Source: JAFECT01 sp963838235 (GTDB lineage: Bacteria > Pseudomonadota > Alphaproteobacteria > Caulobacterales > Caulobacteraceae). From it: a stretch of DNA of 64,000 nt. The notes under the pieces were generated by a model that saw nothing but the letters and a program-made list of their open reading frames with translations, was not told the DNA's origin and did not search any database. The stretch's first letter is position 1. Each line of letters begins with the position of its first letter. Positions 1 to 8,636 of the stretch are shown piece by piece. The stretch lies in the NCBI GenBank assembly GCA_963838235.1, contig CAWIQJ010000005.1, positions 496,001 through 560,000 on the forward strand, read 5' to 3'. Both the position numbers and the translations under genes were made by a program.

Positions 1-349
1 TCTGCATGGCGAGGTCCTTGAACGCGGCGGTGGGGCCGTGAAACAGTTCCAGCAGGAACAGGCCGGGCTCGAGCTCGACGAGCGGCGTCACGTCCGGATG
101 GTCGAAGGCGGTCACACGCGCCGCCGCTGCGGCGATAGCGTCGGCAGGCAGGCTGTCGCCGGCGAACAGGGTCAGGACCTGCCGGGCCGTCTCGACATAG
201 GGTCGCGCGCCGGCTCCGGCGAGGTCATCGGGTGCAAGCCCAGGCCACGCCGCAGGCATGTAGAGCCCGCCGTTGGGCGCCAGGCCATCCAGCAGCACGT
301 CGGCGAATTCGGCTTCGGGGGCGAGCCCGCGGGTCGAGAGATAACGCAT
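1..349 (-). CDS. thrC: Threonine synthase, N-terminal part (cut by the window edge)
   Basis: Pyridoxal-phosphate enzyme that converts O-phospho-L-homoserine to L-threonine in the cytoplasm. Read from the ATG at 349 it begins MRYLSTRG and reaches FHGPTAAFKDLAMQ at the edge; the last motif holds the PLP-binding lysine typical of this family. About 116 residues are present and the rest lies left of the window. No stop is seen inside. Its neighbour is divergent, so its promoter must lie in 350-509. The call rests on these two motifs and is firm. Confidence 0.93.
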   Translation of the reverse strand, partial: MRYLSTRGLAPEAEFADVLLDGLAPNGGLYMPAAWPGLAPDDLAGAGARPYVETARQVLTLFAGDSLPADAIAAAAARVTAFDHPDVTPLVELEPGLFLLELFHGPTAAFKDLAMQ

Positions 350-405
350 CGCGGCCTGCGCATAGCCTGCTCCGGCTTGGCTGTCAGCGGCTTCCTCGCC
401 GCTTG

Positions 406-435
406 CCTCGCCTTTGGGCCTCGCCTTTGGGCCTC
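406..435. repeat. Short tandem repeat, 13-bp unit
   Basis: The unit cctcgcctttggg occurs twice in a row (406-418, 419-431), followed by four bases of a third copy. It lies in the 160-bp gap between divergent thrC and the membrane-protein gene. Function unknown; possibly neutral. Confidence 0.6.
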
Positions 436-509
436 ACCCGGTGGGGGCGGAACCCCCGGCTGCGCCGTTGCGTTGACCCGGCACGCTTCGCCACGGTGAC
501 GGTCCGATC

Positions 510-1334
510 ATGTCCACGACTTCGAGCGCCGCGTCCGAGTTCACGGGCGCCTTTTCCGATCCGATGTCGGCGGTCGACGGGACCGCGATCCAGGTCGGCG
601 CGTCGGCGGTATCCTGGCCCGCGGTCATCGCCGGCGCGATCAGCGCGGCCGCGCTCAGCGTGTTGCTGTTCGTGCTCGGCGCGGGCCTCGGCTTCGCGGC
701 GGCGCCGTTCGGTTCTACGAATTCCGAAGTGGCGACCTTCACCGTCTGGGCGGCGATCTGGCTGATCGTGATCCAGTGGCTGGCGTCCGGCCTCGGCGGC
801 TATATCGCCGGGCGTCTGCGCCACCGCTGGCGCGGCGTGAACGAGGGGGAAACTCACTTCCGCGACACCGCGAATGGGTTCCTTGCGTGGGCGCTCGCCA
901 CCGTGCTGGTCGCCGTCCTGGCTGCGTCCACCGCCGGGTTGGCGGCCCACCGTCACGCGGGCGGCCCGGCGGAGCCTCACGCCTATCAACTCGACATTCT
1001 GTTCCGATCGCCGACCGCCATGGCCACGGTGTCCGATCCCGCGACCCGCGCCGAGGCCGGACGCATTCTGACTGAGGCCGCGACCGAAAAGCAGGTGTCC
1101 GAGGACGACCGCGTCTACCTGACCCAGATGGTCGCCCTGCGCGCCGGCGTCACGCCGGCGATCGCCCAGGCCCGCACCGACGCGGCGATCAACAAGGTCC
1201 GCGACGAGGCGAACCAGGCCCGCGGCGCCGCCGAGGGACTGGGGCTGTTCTCCGCCCTGGCCCTGGCCATCGGCGCCTTCATCGCCGCCGTCTGCGGCGT
1301 GCTGGGCGGCCGCGAGCGCGACAAGCACGTCTGA
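510..1334 (+). CDS. Uncharacterised inner-membrane protein
   Basis: 274-residue protein with no family that I recognise. Hydrophobic stretches lie near residues 30-75, 80-100, 125-147 and 245-266, suggesting about four membrane segments with small-residue (Ala/Gly) packing. Between the third and last segments is a polar, probably soluble region of about 90 residues (SDPATRAEAGRILTEAATEK onward) containing charged helices. The C-terminus is basic (GGRERDKHV). The start ATG gives a short serine/threonine-rich leader. It stands alone between thrC and a histidine kinase. Function cannot be stated. Confidence 0.75.
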   Translation: MSTTSSAASEFTGAFSDPMSAVDGTAIQVGASAVSWPAVIAGAISAAALSVLLFVLGAGLGFAAAPFGSTNSEVATFTVWAAIWLIVIQWLASGLGGYIAGRLRHRWRGVNEGETHFRDTANGFLAWALATVLVAVLAASTAGLAAHRHAGGPAEPHAYQLDILFRSPTAMATVSDPATRAEAGRILTEAATEKQVSEDDRVYLTQMVALRAGVTPAIAQARTDAAINKVRDEANQARGAAEGLGLFSALALAIGAFIAAVCGVLGGRERDKHV

Positions 1335-1408
1335 GGTACGGCCTGGCTTAAGGCTCCGGAAAGCGGGACCGTGCTAGGCGTTGCGCCCCCCTTTCCCGGA
1401 CGCGCGTC

Positions 1409-3253
1409 TTGGCCCAATCGAAGCTCGATCCCGCCCTGCCGCCGTTCACGGCCGCCTGGGACCGCCTGCGCCGGCCGGTCTGGGTGTTCGACCCGCAGAC
1501 CTGTTTCGGGCTCTACGCCAATCCGTCCGCCATGGAGCTCTGGGGCGCCGAGACCCTCGACGAGCTGTTGAGCCGCGACTTCTCCAAGCTCTCGCCCGCC
1601 GTCCGCACGCGGGTGGAGCGCCTGGCCCAGGCGACCGCCAGGGGCGAGGCCGTGATCGAGCGCTGGACCTTCTATCCGCGTGGCCAGCCCCTGACCGTCC
1701 AGGCGGTGATCTCATCCCTCACGCTCGCCGACGGCCGCCAGGCGCTCCTGTTCGAAGCCGCGCCGGTCGATGTGGAGGAGGGCGAGCGCCGCGCGGTGGA
1801 GGCGCTGCGTCACACCTCGAGCCTGATCACCCTGTTCGACGCGGAAGGCCGCGCGGTCTTCTCCAACCCCGCAGCGTTCGCCGCCTACGGCGAAGCCGAA
1901 CTCGGCCTGGGCGACCGGTTCACCGATGCGGCGCGTGGCCCGGCGATGCTTGAGGCGGTGCTCGCCGGCGAGGTGCTGGCGGAGCTGTCGCGCGTGCGCA
2001 CGTCTAAGGGTGAGCGCTGGCACCATCTCGATGCGCGCACTGTGGTGGATCCGGTGACCGGCGTGACTGGGGTTTTGCTCAGCGAACGCGACGTCACCGC
2101 CCAGATCGAGGCCGAAGAGCGGGCCGAAACCGCTGAGGCGAAGGAACGCTTCCTCGCCAATATGAGTCACGAACTGCGCACGCCGCTGAACAGCGTGATC
2201 GGCTTTGCGGGTCTGTTGAAAGGCGCCGCGCTCACCACCGACCAGTCCGGCTACGTGGACCGCATCGCCTCCGCCGGCGAGGTCCTGCTGACGGTGGTCA
2301 ACGACCTGATCGAACTGTCCGAACTCGATGTGGGAGAAGTGCGCCTGGACGAGGCCGCCTTCGATCCCGCCATCCTGGTCGGCCACGCCGCGGACGATTT
2401 CCGCTCGGCGGCCGAGGCGAAAGGCCTGACGCTCGAGGTCGAGACCCTCGGCGATGCGCCGGGCGATGTGGTCGGCGACGCGACCCGGCTCGGCCGCGTC
2501 CTGCGTCACTATTTGTCAAACGCGGTGAAGTTCACCGCGCGCGGCCGTATCCGTGTGGTGCTGTCCACAGCGGCCTCGAACAACGGCGCCGAACTGGAGA
2601 TCGCCGTGATCGACACGGGTCCCGGGGTCGCGCGGCGCGACCAGGCGCGGCTGTTTCGCCGCTTCACCCAGGCTGATCCGACGTCGAGCAAGACCGTTGG
2701 AGGCGGCGGCCTCGGGCTGGCGGTCAGTCGCGAACTGATGGCGCTCATGGGCGGCGAGGCGGGCGTGGAATCCGAGCCCGGTCAGGGCGCGCGGTTCTGG
2801 CTGCGGGTAAGCCTGCCGCTGGCCGAACCGGCGGATGTGGGCGAGGCGTTCGAGGTGGCGGCGCTCAGGGTGCTCTATGCCGACGACCACGAGGCCAACC
2901 GTATCCTCATCCAGGCCATGTTGCGCGCCCAGGGCCACACCTGCGACCTCGCCTGCGACGGGGTCGAGGCGGTGCGGATGGCGCAGACCGGCGGCTATGA
3001 CCTGATCCTGATGGACATCCAGATGCCGGTGCTCGACGGCGTCGGCGCGACGCGCGAAATCCGCGCGCTCGATGGCTCGGAAGGCCGGGTCCCGATCCTG
3101 GCGCTGACCGCCAACACCCTGTCCGAACAGGTGGAATCCTACCGCGCGGCCGGCATGCAGGACTGTATCGCCAAGCCGGTGAATATGGCCGAGCTGCTGC
3201 TCCAGGTGGCGCGCTGGGGCTCAGCCGCGGCGTCCGCCCGCCAAGCCGCCTAA
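1409..3253 (+). CDS. Soluble hybrid sensor histidine kinase (PAS-PAS-HisKA-HATPase-REC)
   Basis: Two PAS-like sensor regions (about residues 20-115 and 130-235) precede a HisKA dimerisation domain whose phospho-accepting histidine is His254 in NMSHELRTPLNS. A HATPase domain follows, with N-box YLSNAVKFT and G-boxes DTGPGV and GGGGLGLAVS. A C-terminal receiver has its phospho-aspartate at Asp536 in LMDIQMP and ends with an AKPVN motif. No membrane segment is evident, so it is probably cytoplasmic. The only upstream start in frame near the conserved region is a TTG at 1409; a later start is possible. Partner and signal are unknown. Confidence 0.88.
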   Translation: MAQSKLDPALPPFTAAWDRLRRPVWVFDPQTCFGLYANPSAMELWGAETLDELLSRDFSKLSPAVRTRVERLAQATARGEAVIERWTFYPRGQPLTVQAVISSLTLADGRQALLFEAAPVDVEEGERRAVEALRHTSSLITLFDAEGRAVFSNPAAFAAYGEAELGLGDRFTDAARGPAMLEAVLAGEVLAELSRVRTSKGERWHHLDARTVVDPVTGVTGVLLSERDVTAQIEAEERAETAEAKERFLANMSHELRTPLNSVIGFAGLLKGAALTTDQSGYVDRIASAGEVLLTVVNDLIELSELDVGEVRLDEAAFDPAILVGHAADDFRSAAEAKGLTLEVETLGDAPGDVVGDATRLGRVLRHYLSNAVKFTARGRIRVVLSTAASNNGAELEIAVIDTGPGVARRDQARLFRRFTQADPTSSKTVGGGGLGLAVSRELMALMGGEAGVESEPGQGARFWLRVSLPLAEPADVGEAFEVAALRVLYADDHEANRILIQAMLRAQGHTCDLACDGVEAVRMAQTGGYDLILMDIQMPVLDGVGATREIRALDGSEGRVPILALTANTLSEQVESYRAAGMQDCIAKPVNMAELLLQVARWGSAAASARQAA

Positions 3254-3297
3254 GAATCTCGCCACAAAACGGTCACGCAAATTCCCTGCGCCCGCGC

Positions 3298-3330
3298 TTG
3301 CAACCGGATACGTGTTACCGTATTAACACG
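3298..3330 (+). promoter_or_regulatory. Promoter of the his operon with embedded operator dyad
   Basis: TTGCAA at 3298-3303 and TATTAA at 3321-3326 are separated by exactly 17 bp, a good sigma70-type match. A perfect inverted repeat, CGTGTTA-ccgtat-TAACACG (3311-3330), covers the spacer and the -10 box. A repressor bound here would block polymerase. The first gene downstream encodes a TrpR-like regulator, so autoregulation in response to histidine is the natural reading (inference). A ribosome-binding site GGAG lies at 3347-3350. Confidence 0.7.
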
Positions 3331-3358
3331 CCATCCCAACCGCAACGGAGCGTGCGCC

Positions 3359-3670
3359 ATGGCTGCTGCCGCCAAAAAGTCGAGTGCTGAAGATAAGGCC
3401 GAGAACGAACTCTACGGAGCCTTCCTCAGCTTGCAAAACCGTCGGGAAGTCAAGGATTTCCTGGCCGACCTCGCCACGCCGGCCGAAATTCGCGCATTCG
3501 TCGAGCGCTGGCGCATTACTCGCCTTCTCGATGAGGGCAAGCTGAGCTATCGCGAGATCGCCGACGAGGTCGGGGCCTCGACCACGACCGTTACCCGCTG
3601 CGCCCGTTTCCTGCGCGACATGCCGTTCAAGGGCTACCGCAAGGTGCTCGACCGCATGGGTCGCCGCTGA
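3359..3670 (+). CDS. TrpR/YerC-family transcriptional regulator, probable his operon repressor
   Basis: 103 residues, the usual size of the YerC/YecD branch of the TrpR superfamily. The all-helical core runs from about residue 17. The helix-turn-helix is the LSYREIADEVGASTTTVTR segment near residues 62-80. Its stop overlaps the hisG start (TGATG), so the two are translationally coupled. Comparative genomics has linked this family to histidine biosynthesis in other bacteria (called HisR in Xanthomonadales). Here it is the first gene of the operon and sits directly behind a dyad that overlaps its own promoter. DNA-binding role: confident; ligand: inferred. Confidence 0.85.
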   Translation: MAAAAKKSSAEDKAENELYGAFLSLQNRREVKDFLADLATPAEIRAFVERWRITRLLDEGKLSYREIADEVGASTTTVTRCARFLRDMPFKGYRKVLDRMGRR

Positions 3671-4545
3671 TGTCCCAGCGTCTGCGCATCGCTGTCCAGA
3701 AGAGCGGCCGGCTCGCCGACCGCAGCCTCGACCTCGTGCGCGATGCGGGCCTTCGCGTGGTCAAGGGCCACAACGACCTGCTCTATCGGGTGGAGAACTA
3801 TCCGATCGACCTGATGCGTGTGCGCGACGACGATATTCCAACCTTCGTTGAAAACGGCATCGCCGATTTCGGCATCGTGGGCGGTAACGTGCTGGAAGAG
3901 CACATGCCCGGCCACGCCGCCGCCCCCGAGCGGATCATGCCGCTGGGCTTCGGTCGTTGCAGCCTGCGCATTGCCGTTCCCGACGCTTTCGACTGGACGG
4001 GCCCCAAGTGTCTCGACGGGTTGAAGATCGCCACCACCTATCCCAACCTGCTCACCCGTTATCTGGGACGAGAAGGGATCTCGGCCGAGATCGTGGCGAT
4101 GCGCGGCGCGGTCGAGGTGGCGCCGCGCCTGAAGATGGCGCATGCGATCTGCGACCTCGTCTCCACCGGTGCGACGCTCGAAGCCAACGGGCTGAAGGCC
4201 GTGTCCCTGGTGCTCGAAAGCGAGGCCATGCTGATCCGCGCGCCCCGGCCGATCGCGCCTGAGTTGACCGACCTCGCCGACAGCGTGGTGGCGCGGTTCA
4301 AGGGCGTCGTCGCCTCGCAGGGCGCCAAGTACGTGATGATGAACGCGCCCAAGGCGGCGCTCGCCACCATCCAGCAGATCCTGCCCGGCGCCGGCGCGCC
4401 GACGGTCACGCCGCTGGCGGGCCGCGACGATGCGGTGGCCGTGCACGCAGTCTGCCAGGAGTCGGTGTTCTGGGAGACCCTGGAGCGGCTGAAGGCAGCG
4501 GGCGCCTCGGCCATCCTGGTGCTGCCCATCGAGAAAATGATGTGA
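3670..4545 (+). CDS. hisG: ATP phosphoribosyltransferase, long form
   Basis: Catalyses the first committed step of histidine synthesis, ATP + PRPP to phosphoribosyl-ATP. 291 residues: the catalytic domains (QKSGRLADRS at the start, GIADFGIVGGNVLEE, ATTYPNL, and the PRPP-binding region ending DLVSTGATLEANGL) plus the C-terminal regulatory domain ending FWETLERLKAAGASAILVLP. That last domain marks the self-sufficient, histidine-inhibited long form. Most alphaproteobacteria use a short HisG with HisZ, so the form is unusual for the inferred host. Translation is coupled to the regulator upstream. Confidence 0.96.
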   Translation: MSQRLRIAVQKSGRLADRSLDLVRDAGLRVVKGHNDLLYRVENYPIDLMRVRDDDIPTFVENGIADFGIVGGNVLEEHMPGHAAAPERIMPLGFGRCSLRIAVPDAFDWTGPKCLDGLKIATTYPNLLTRYLGREGISAEIVAMRGAVEVAPRLKMAHAICDLVSTGATLEANGLKAVSLVLESEAMLIRAPRPIAPELTDLADSVVARFKGVVASQGAKYVMMNAPKAALATIQQILPGAGAPTVTPLAGRDDAVAVHAVCQESVFWETLERLKAAGASAILVLPIEKMM

Positions 4546-4552
4546 GGCGTCG

Positions 4553-5836
4553 GTGAAGCGTTACGACTGGTCATCGCTCAGCCCCGCCGAACGGACCGCC
4601 GCCCTGGCTCGTCCGCTGAAGCGCCGCGACGCCGCGGTGCGCGACGTGGTGCGCCGCATCTTCGACGAGGTCGAGCACGAGGGCGAAGCCGCCGTCCGCC
4701 GCTGGTCGATGAACCTCGACGGTCGCGCGCCGGAGCGGCTGGAGCTGACCCCGGAAGTGGTCGACAAGGCCCGCGCGCAACTCGATCGCGAAGATCTCGC
4801 GGCCATGGAGATCGCTGCGGAGAACGTGCGCCGCTATCACGAAGCGACCCGGCCTGCCGACCAGACCGTCGAGCCCGCGCCCGGCGTGAAGCTCCGCCGC
4901 GTCTGGCGCCCGATCGAAACCTGCGGCCTCTATGCGCCCGGCGGCACCGCGCCCCTGTTCTCGACTTTGCTGATGCTCGCCATTCCCGCCGCCGTCGCCG
5001 GCGTACCCCGGCGCGTGACGGTGACGCCGCCGCATCGCGAGGGCGTGGCGCCGGTGATGATCGCGGCCGCGGCGCTTTCGGGTCTCGAGGTCTTCTATCT
5101 GGTGGGCGGCGCCCAGGCGATTGCGGCGCTCACTTTCGGCGCCGGCCTGCCGCGCGCGGACAAGATCTTCGGCCCCGGCAACGCCTATGTCGCCGAGGCC
5201 AAGCGGTTTGCCGCCGACCTTCCGAACGGTCCGGCCATCGATCTGCCGGCGGGGCCGAGCGAACTGATGGTCATCGCCGACGCTTCGGCCGATCCGGTCC
5301 TGGTCGCCGCCGACCTGCTGAGCCAGGCCGAACACGACGCCGACGCCCAGGTGGTGCTCGCCGCGACCGGCGAGGGCGTACTGGCGGCCGTCCTGGCCGA
5401 ACTCGAACGCCAGGCCGCAGTCCTGCCGCGCGGAAACATCGCCCAGGCGAGCCTCGCCGAAGGCCGCGTCTTCCTGGTGCGCGATCTTGCCGAAGCGGCC
5501 GATGCGGCGAGCGCCTATGCGCCTGAGCACCTGTCGATCCAGGTCGGCGATCCGGAGCCGCTGGTCGCCGCCATTTCGAACGCAGGCACGATCTTCGTCG
5601 GCCGTTGGGCGGCGGAGACCTTCGGCGACTATGTCGCGGGGCCAAGCCATGTCCTGCCCACCGACGGCGCCGCGCGCACCTGGAGCGGCGTGTCGACCGC
5701 GTCTTTCATGAAGAGCTTCGCCATCCAGGAAGCGACCGAAGCCGGCGCCCGCGCGCTCGCGCCTGCCGCCGCCCGTCTCGCGCGTCTCGAAGGCCTGGAA
5801 GCGCACGCGCTCGCCGCCGACCTGAGGGCGCGATGA
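4553..5836 (+). CDS. hisD: Histidinol dehydrogenase
   Basis: Zinc- and NAD-dependent oxidation of histidinol to histidine, the last two steps of the pathway. 427 residues, normal length, GTG start 7 bp after the hisG stop. Characteristic motifs are present in order: YAPGGTAPLFSTLLM, GPGNAYVAEAKR, LPAGPSELMVIAD, the metal-site region LLSQAEHDADAQ, YAPEHLSIQ with the catalytic Glu-His pair, and FGDYVAGPSHVLPT. It overlaps the next gene by four bases. Nothing abnormal is seen. Confidence 0.97.
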   Translation: MKRYDWSSLSPAERTAALARPLKRRDAAVRDVVRRIFDEVEHEGEAAVRRWSMNLDGRAPERLELTPEVVDKARAQLDREDLAAMEIAAENVRRYHEATRPADQTVEPAPGVKLRRVWRPIETCGLYAPGGTAPLFSTLLMLAIPAAVAGVPRRVTVTPPHREGVAPVMIAAAALSGLEVFYLVGGAQAIAALTFGAGLPRADKIFGPGNAYVAEAKRFAADLPNGPAIDLPAGPSELMVIADASADPVLVAADLLSQAEHDADAQVVLAATGEGVLAAVLAELERQAAVLPRGNIAQASLAEGRVFLVRDLAEAADAASAYAPEHLSIQVGDPEPLVAAISNAGTIFVGRWAAETFGDYVAGPSHVLPTDGAARTWSGVSTASFMKSFAIQEATEAGARALAPAAARLARLEGLEAHALAADLRAR

Positions 5837-7314
5837 AACCGGGTGATCGCTTTTCGCCGCTCGGTCCCGAGGCCGAAGGGATGCAGACGCGCCCGGTCGC
5901 GCCGACGGCGCTGGCGCAACGCATGGCCGAGGTCTGGGGCGTCAGGCCCGAACAGGTGCTGCCGGTGCGCGGCGCGCTGCACGGTCTCGAACTGGTGTTC
6001 CGCCGCGTCGCCCTGGACGGGGCAGGCGAGGTCGTGTGCGAGTCGACCGAAGACAACCGGCGCCTCGCGCGCATTTCGCGCCTGGAGATCACGCCGGAAC
6101 CGGGCGCAAACGCGGGCGCGGTGGTCGTGCGCTCGCCGTCCGATCCGCTCGGCATTGCGCTCGACGGCGCGGAGGCGGAGCGGTTTCCAACACGCGTATC
6201 GCCGGCGCTGCTGGTGGTCGATGAAGGGCGCGCGGACGTCGCGCGCACGCCGTCCATGACGCGTCTGATCGGTGGCGCGGACAATCTCGTCGTGCTGAAG
6301 AGCCTGTCCGGCGTCTATGGCCTGGCCGGCGCACGTGTCGGTGCGGTGATCACCCAGGCGGCCTTGATCGAACGGCTGCGCGAGGTGCTCGAGCCCTACG
6401 CCCTGCCGGCGCCGAGCGTAGCGTTGGCGCAAGCCGCGCTGTCGCCGTCACGCGCGATCCTGGTCGCCAACCGCATCGAGCTGATTCGCGCCGAACGCGA
6501 GCGGCTGTGCATGGTCTTGGAAAAGTCGCACGAGGTCGCGCGCGTATGCGCGGGCGAGGGGCCGTTCCTGTTTGTCGAAGCGCGCGACCCTGATGCGACG
6601 CGCGCGGCGTTCGCCCGCTTCGGCGTCGAGGCGGTCTGGCGCGAGGACGTCGCGCCGGGCGGCTTCCGGCTCGACCTCGGACCGCCGGACGTCAACGACC
6701 GCGCGTTGGCGGCGCTCGGCTGCGTGACCGCCGCAACTGCGCACCGCCGCGCGGAGCTGACGCGCGAGACCAAGGAGACGAAGATCAGCGTCGTGCTCGA
6801 TCTCGACGCCTCGGGTCAGGTGAAGGCGCGCACCGGCATCGGTTTCTACGATCACATGCTCGAACAGGTCGCCTTCCACGGCGGCTTCGACCTTGACCTC
6901 GCCTGCGCGGGCGACCTCGAAATCGACGCCCATCACACGATCGAAGACTGTGCGCTCGCCTTCGGCGCCGCCTTGAAGGAAGCGCTGGGTTCCAAACGCG
7001 GCATCGCCCGCTTCGGCTTCGTGCTGCCCATGGACGAGACCGAGGCCAAGGTGTCCATCGACCTCGGCGGGCGGCCGTTCGCGGTGTTCGAGGGCGCGTT
7101 CTCGGCCTCGCACATCGGAGACTATCCCACCGAGATGACCGCCCATGTGTTCCGCTCTTTCGCCGACGCAATGGGCGCAGCGATCCATGTGACGGTGACC
7201 GGCCAGAACGACCACCACAAGACCGAAGCCTGTTTCAAGGCCTTCGGCCGCGCACTGCGTCAGGCGATCCGCGTCGAGGGCCAGGCGCTGCCTTCCACCA
7301 AGGGCGTGATCTGA
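5833..7314 (+). CDS. hisB: Degenerate HisC-like domain fused to imidazoleglycerol-phosphate dehydratase (HisB)
   Basis: One 493-codon frame. Residues about 305-493 are a complete IGP dehydratase: FYDHMLEQ, DAHHTIEDCALAFG, and HHKTEACFKAFGRALRQA with the metal-binding His/Glu set. Residues 1-305 resemble a fold-type I aminotransferase of the HisC family (VVDEGRAD; YGLAGARVGA) but are short. The active-site lysine of the usual TLSKxxGLAG is Gly160 (LSGVYGLAG), and the usual NPNNPTG appears as SPSDPLG. The dehydratase should work; the N-terminal part should not bind PLP as an aldimine. A full-length hisC lies at 10017. The start overlaps the hisD stop. Confidence 0.9.
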   Translation: MKPGDRFSPLGPEAEGMQTRPVAPTALAQRMAEVWGVRPEQVLPVRGALHGLELVFRRVALDGAGEVVCESTEDNRRLARISRLEITPEPGANAGAVVVRSPSDPLGIALDGAEAERFPTRVSPALLVVDEGRADVARTPSMTRLIGGADNLVVLKSLSGVYGLAGARVGAVITQAALIERLREVLEPYALPAPSVALAQAALSPSRAILVANRIELIRAERERLCMVLEKSHEVARVCAGEGPFLFVEARDPDATRAAFARFGVEAVWREDVAPGGFRLDLGPPDVNDRALAALGCVTAATAHRRAELTRETKETKISVVLDLDASGQVKARTGIGFYDHMLEQVAFHGGFDLDLACAGDLEIDAHHTIEDCALAFGAALKEALGSKRGIARFGFVLPMDETEAKVSIDLGGRPFAVFEGAFSASHIGDYPTEMTAHVFRSFADAMGAAIHVTVTGQNDHHKTEACFKAFGRALRQAIRVEGQALPSTKGVI

Positions 7315-7910
7315 TGGCCGTCACGGTGGTGAAACTCGGCGTCGGGAACACGGCGTCCATGATGTTCGCCCTGGAACGGCTGGATGCAGACGCGCGACTG
7401 ACGGACGACCCCCGGGTGATCGCTGAGGCGGAGCGTCTGATCGTGCCCGGCGTCGGCGCGGCGGCGCACGCCATGGGGCTGGTCGAGGCGCTGGGTCTCA
7501 CCGACACGCTGAAGACCTTCGGCCGCCCCATGCTGGGAGTCTGTCTCGGCCAGCAGCTTCTCTACGAACGCAGCGAAGAGGGGCAAGCGCCCTGTCTCGG
7601 TCGCATTGAGGGCGAGGTGTTCCGCCTGCCGTCCGCGCCCGACCGGCCGGTGCCGCACATGGGTTGGAACCAGATCCGCCGCGAGCGCGACGATCCGTTG
7701 CTAGAAGGCGTGGACGACGGCGCCTTCGTTTATTTCGTGCACGGCTACGCCTGTCCGCAGGGCGACGCGACGCTGGCGAGCACCGACTACGGTCGCAGCT
7801 TCTCTTCGGTGGTGCGCAAGGACAATGTTTGGGGCTGTCAGTTCCACCCGGAACGATCCTCCGCCGCCGGCGCGCGGATCCTTCGCAATTTTCTCGAGCT
7901 GTCATGCTGA
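7314..7910 (+). CDS. hisH: Imidazole glycerol phosphate synthase, glutaminase subunit
   Basis: Class I glutamine amidotransferase that feeds ammonia to HisF. 198 residues. The nucleophile cysteine is in GVCLGQQLLYE and the His-Glu pair in CQFHPERS, followed by the usual ILRNFLELS end. VPHMGWNQI matches the conserved HisH interface region. It starts one base inside the preceding stop (TGATG) and overlaps hisA by seven bases, which fits a co-translated operon. Confidence 0.96.
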   Translation: MAVTVVKLGVGNTASMMFALERLDADARLTDDPRVIAEAERLIVPGVGAAAHAMGLVEALGLTDTLKTFGRPMLGVCLGQQLLYERSEEGQAPCLGRIEGEVFRLPSAPDRPVPHMGWNQIRRERDDPLLEGVDDGAFVYFVHGYACPQGDATLASTDYGRSFSSVVRKDNVWGCQFHPERSSAAGARILRNFLELSC

Positions 7911-8636
7911 TCTATCCCGCCATCGATCTGAAGGACGGCCAGGCCGTGCGCCTGCTGCACGGAGAATTCGAGAAGGTCACCGTCTATGACGACGATCCGT
8001 TCACGCGACTGGACGCCTTCGAGAAGGCGGGAGCTGAGTGGGTGCATGTGGTCGACCTCGACGGGGCGCGCCTGGGCGCGCCGCAACAGCACAGCCTGGT
8101 CGCGAATCTTGCCGCCGCGGCGGAGGCCTACATCCAGACCGGCGGCGGCGTGCGTGAGCGCGACGACGTGGAACGGCTGCTCGATACCGGCGCTCGCTCG
8201 TGTTGTTATCGGGTCGACGGCCGTGTTTCGCCCCAAGGAAGTGCGCGCCTGGATCGAGCGGTTCGACGTCGCTCGCGTATGCCTGGCTTTGGACGTCCGT
8301 CCGCGTGAGGGCGGGGATTGGAACGTGGCCGTGCGCGGGTGGAAGGAAGACTCTGGCGTAACCCTGACCGAGGCGTTCGGCTTCTATCCGCCGGGCGCGG
8401 TGAAACACGTGCTGATCACCGACGTGTCGCGCGACGGCGCCCTCACCGGACCGAACATCGAACTGATGCGTGAGGTCGTACGCCTGCGCCCAGACCTGCA
8501 GATTCAAGCGTCGGGCGGCGTCTCGGGGCTCGGCGACCTGAAGCCGCTGCGTGACGCGGGCGCAGCGGGCGTGATCATCGGGCGGGCGCTCTACGAGGGC
8601 AAGTTTACCCTCACCGAGGCGATCGATGCTGGCTAG
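7904..8636 (+). pseudogene. hisA: ProFAR isomerase, interrupted by one frameshift
   Basis: (beta/alpha)8 isomerase converting ProFAR to PRFAR. The N-terminal half (MLIYPAIDLKDGQAVRLLHG ... ERDDVERLLDTGAR) reads in one frame and the C-terminal half (GSTAVFRPKEVRAWIERF ... GVIIGRALYEGKF) in the next. Removing one base in the ctcgctcg stretch at about 8194-8199 restores a continuous 243-residue HisA with both phosphate-binding loops. The protein is otherwise fully conserved, so a sequencing error is more likely than decay: the gene sits in an intact biosynthetic operon. Coordinates span the whole gene. Confidence 0.9.

Noticed and set aside
384..1328. 314-codon minus-strand frame opposite the membrane protein
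   Set aside because: The plus-strand frame has membrane helices and normal composition; the opposite one is Arg/Gly-rich without structure.
4571..5806. 411-codon open frame on the minus strand opposite hisD
   Set aside because: High-GC antisense shadow of a clear hisD gene; no motif.
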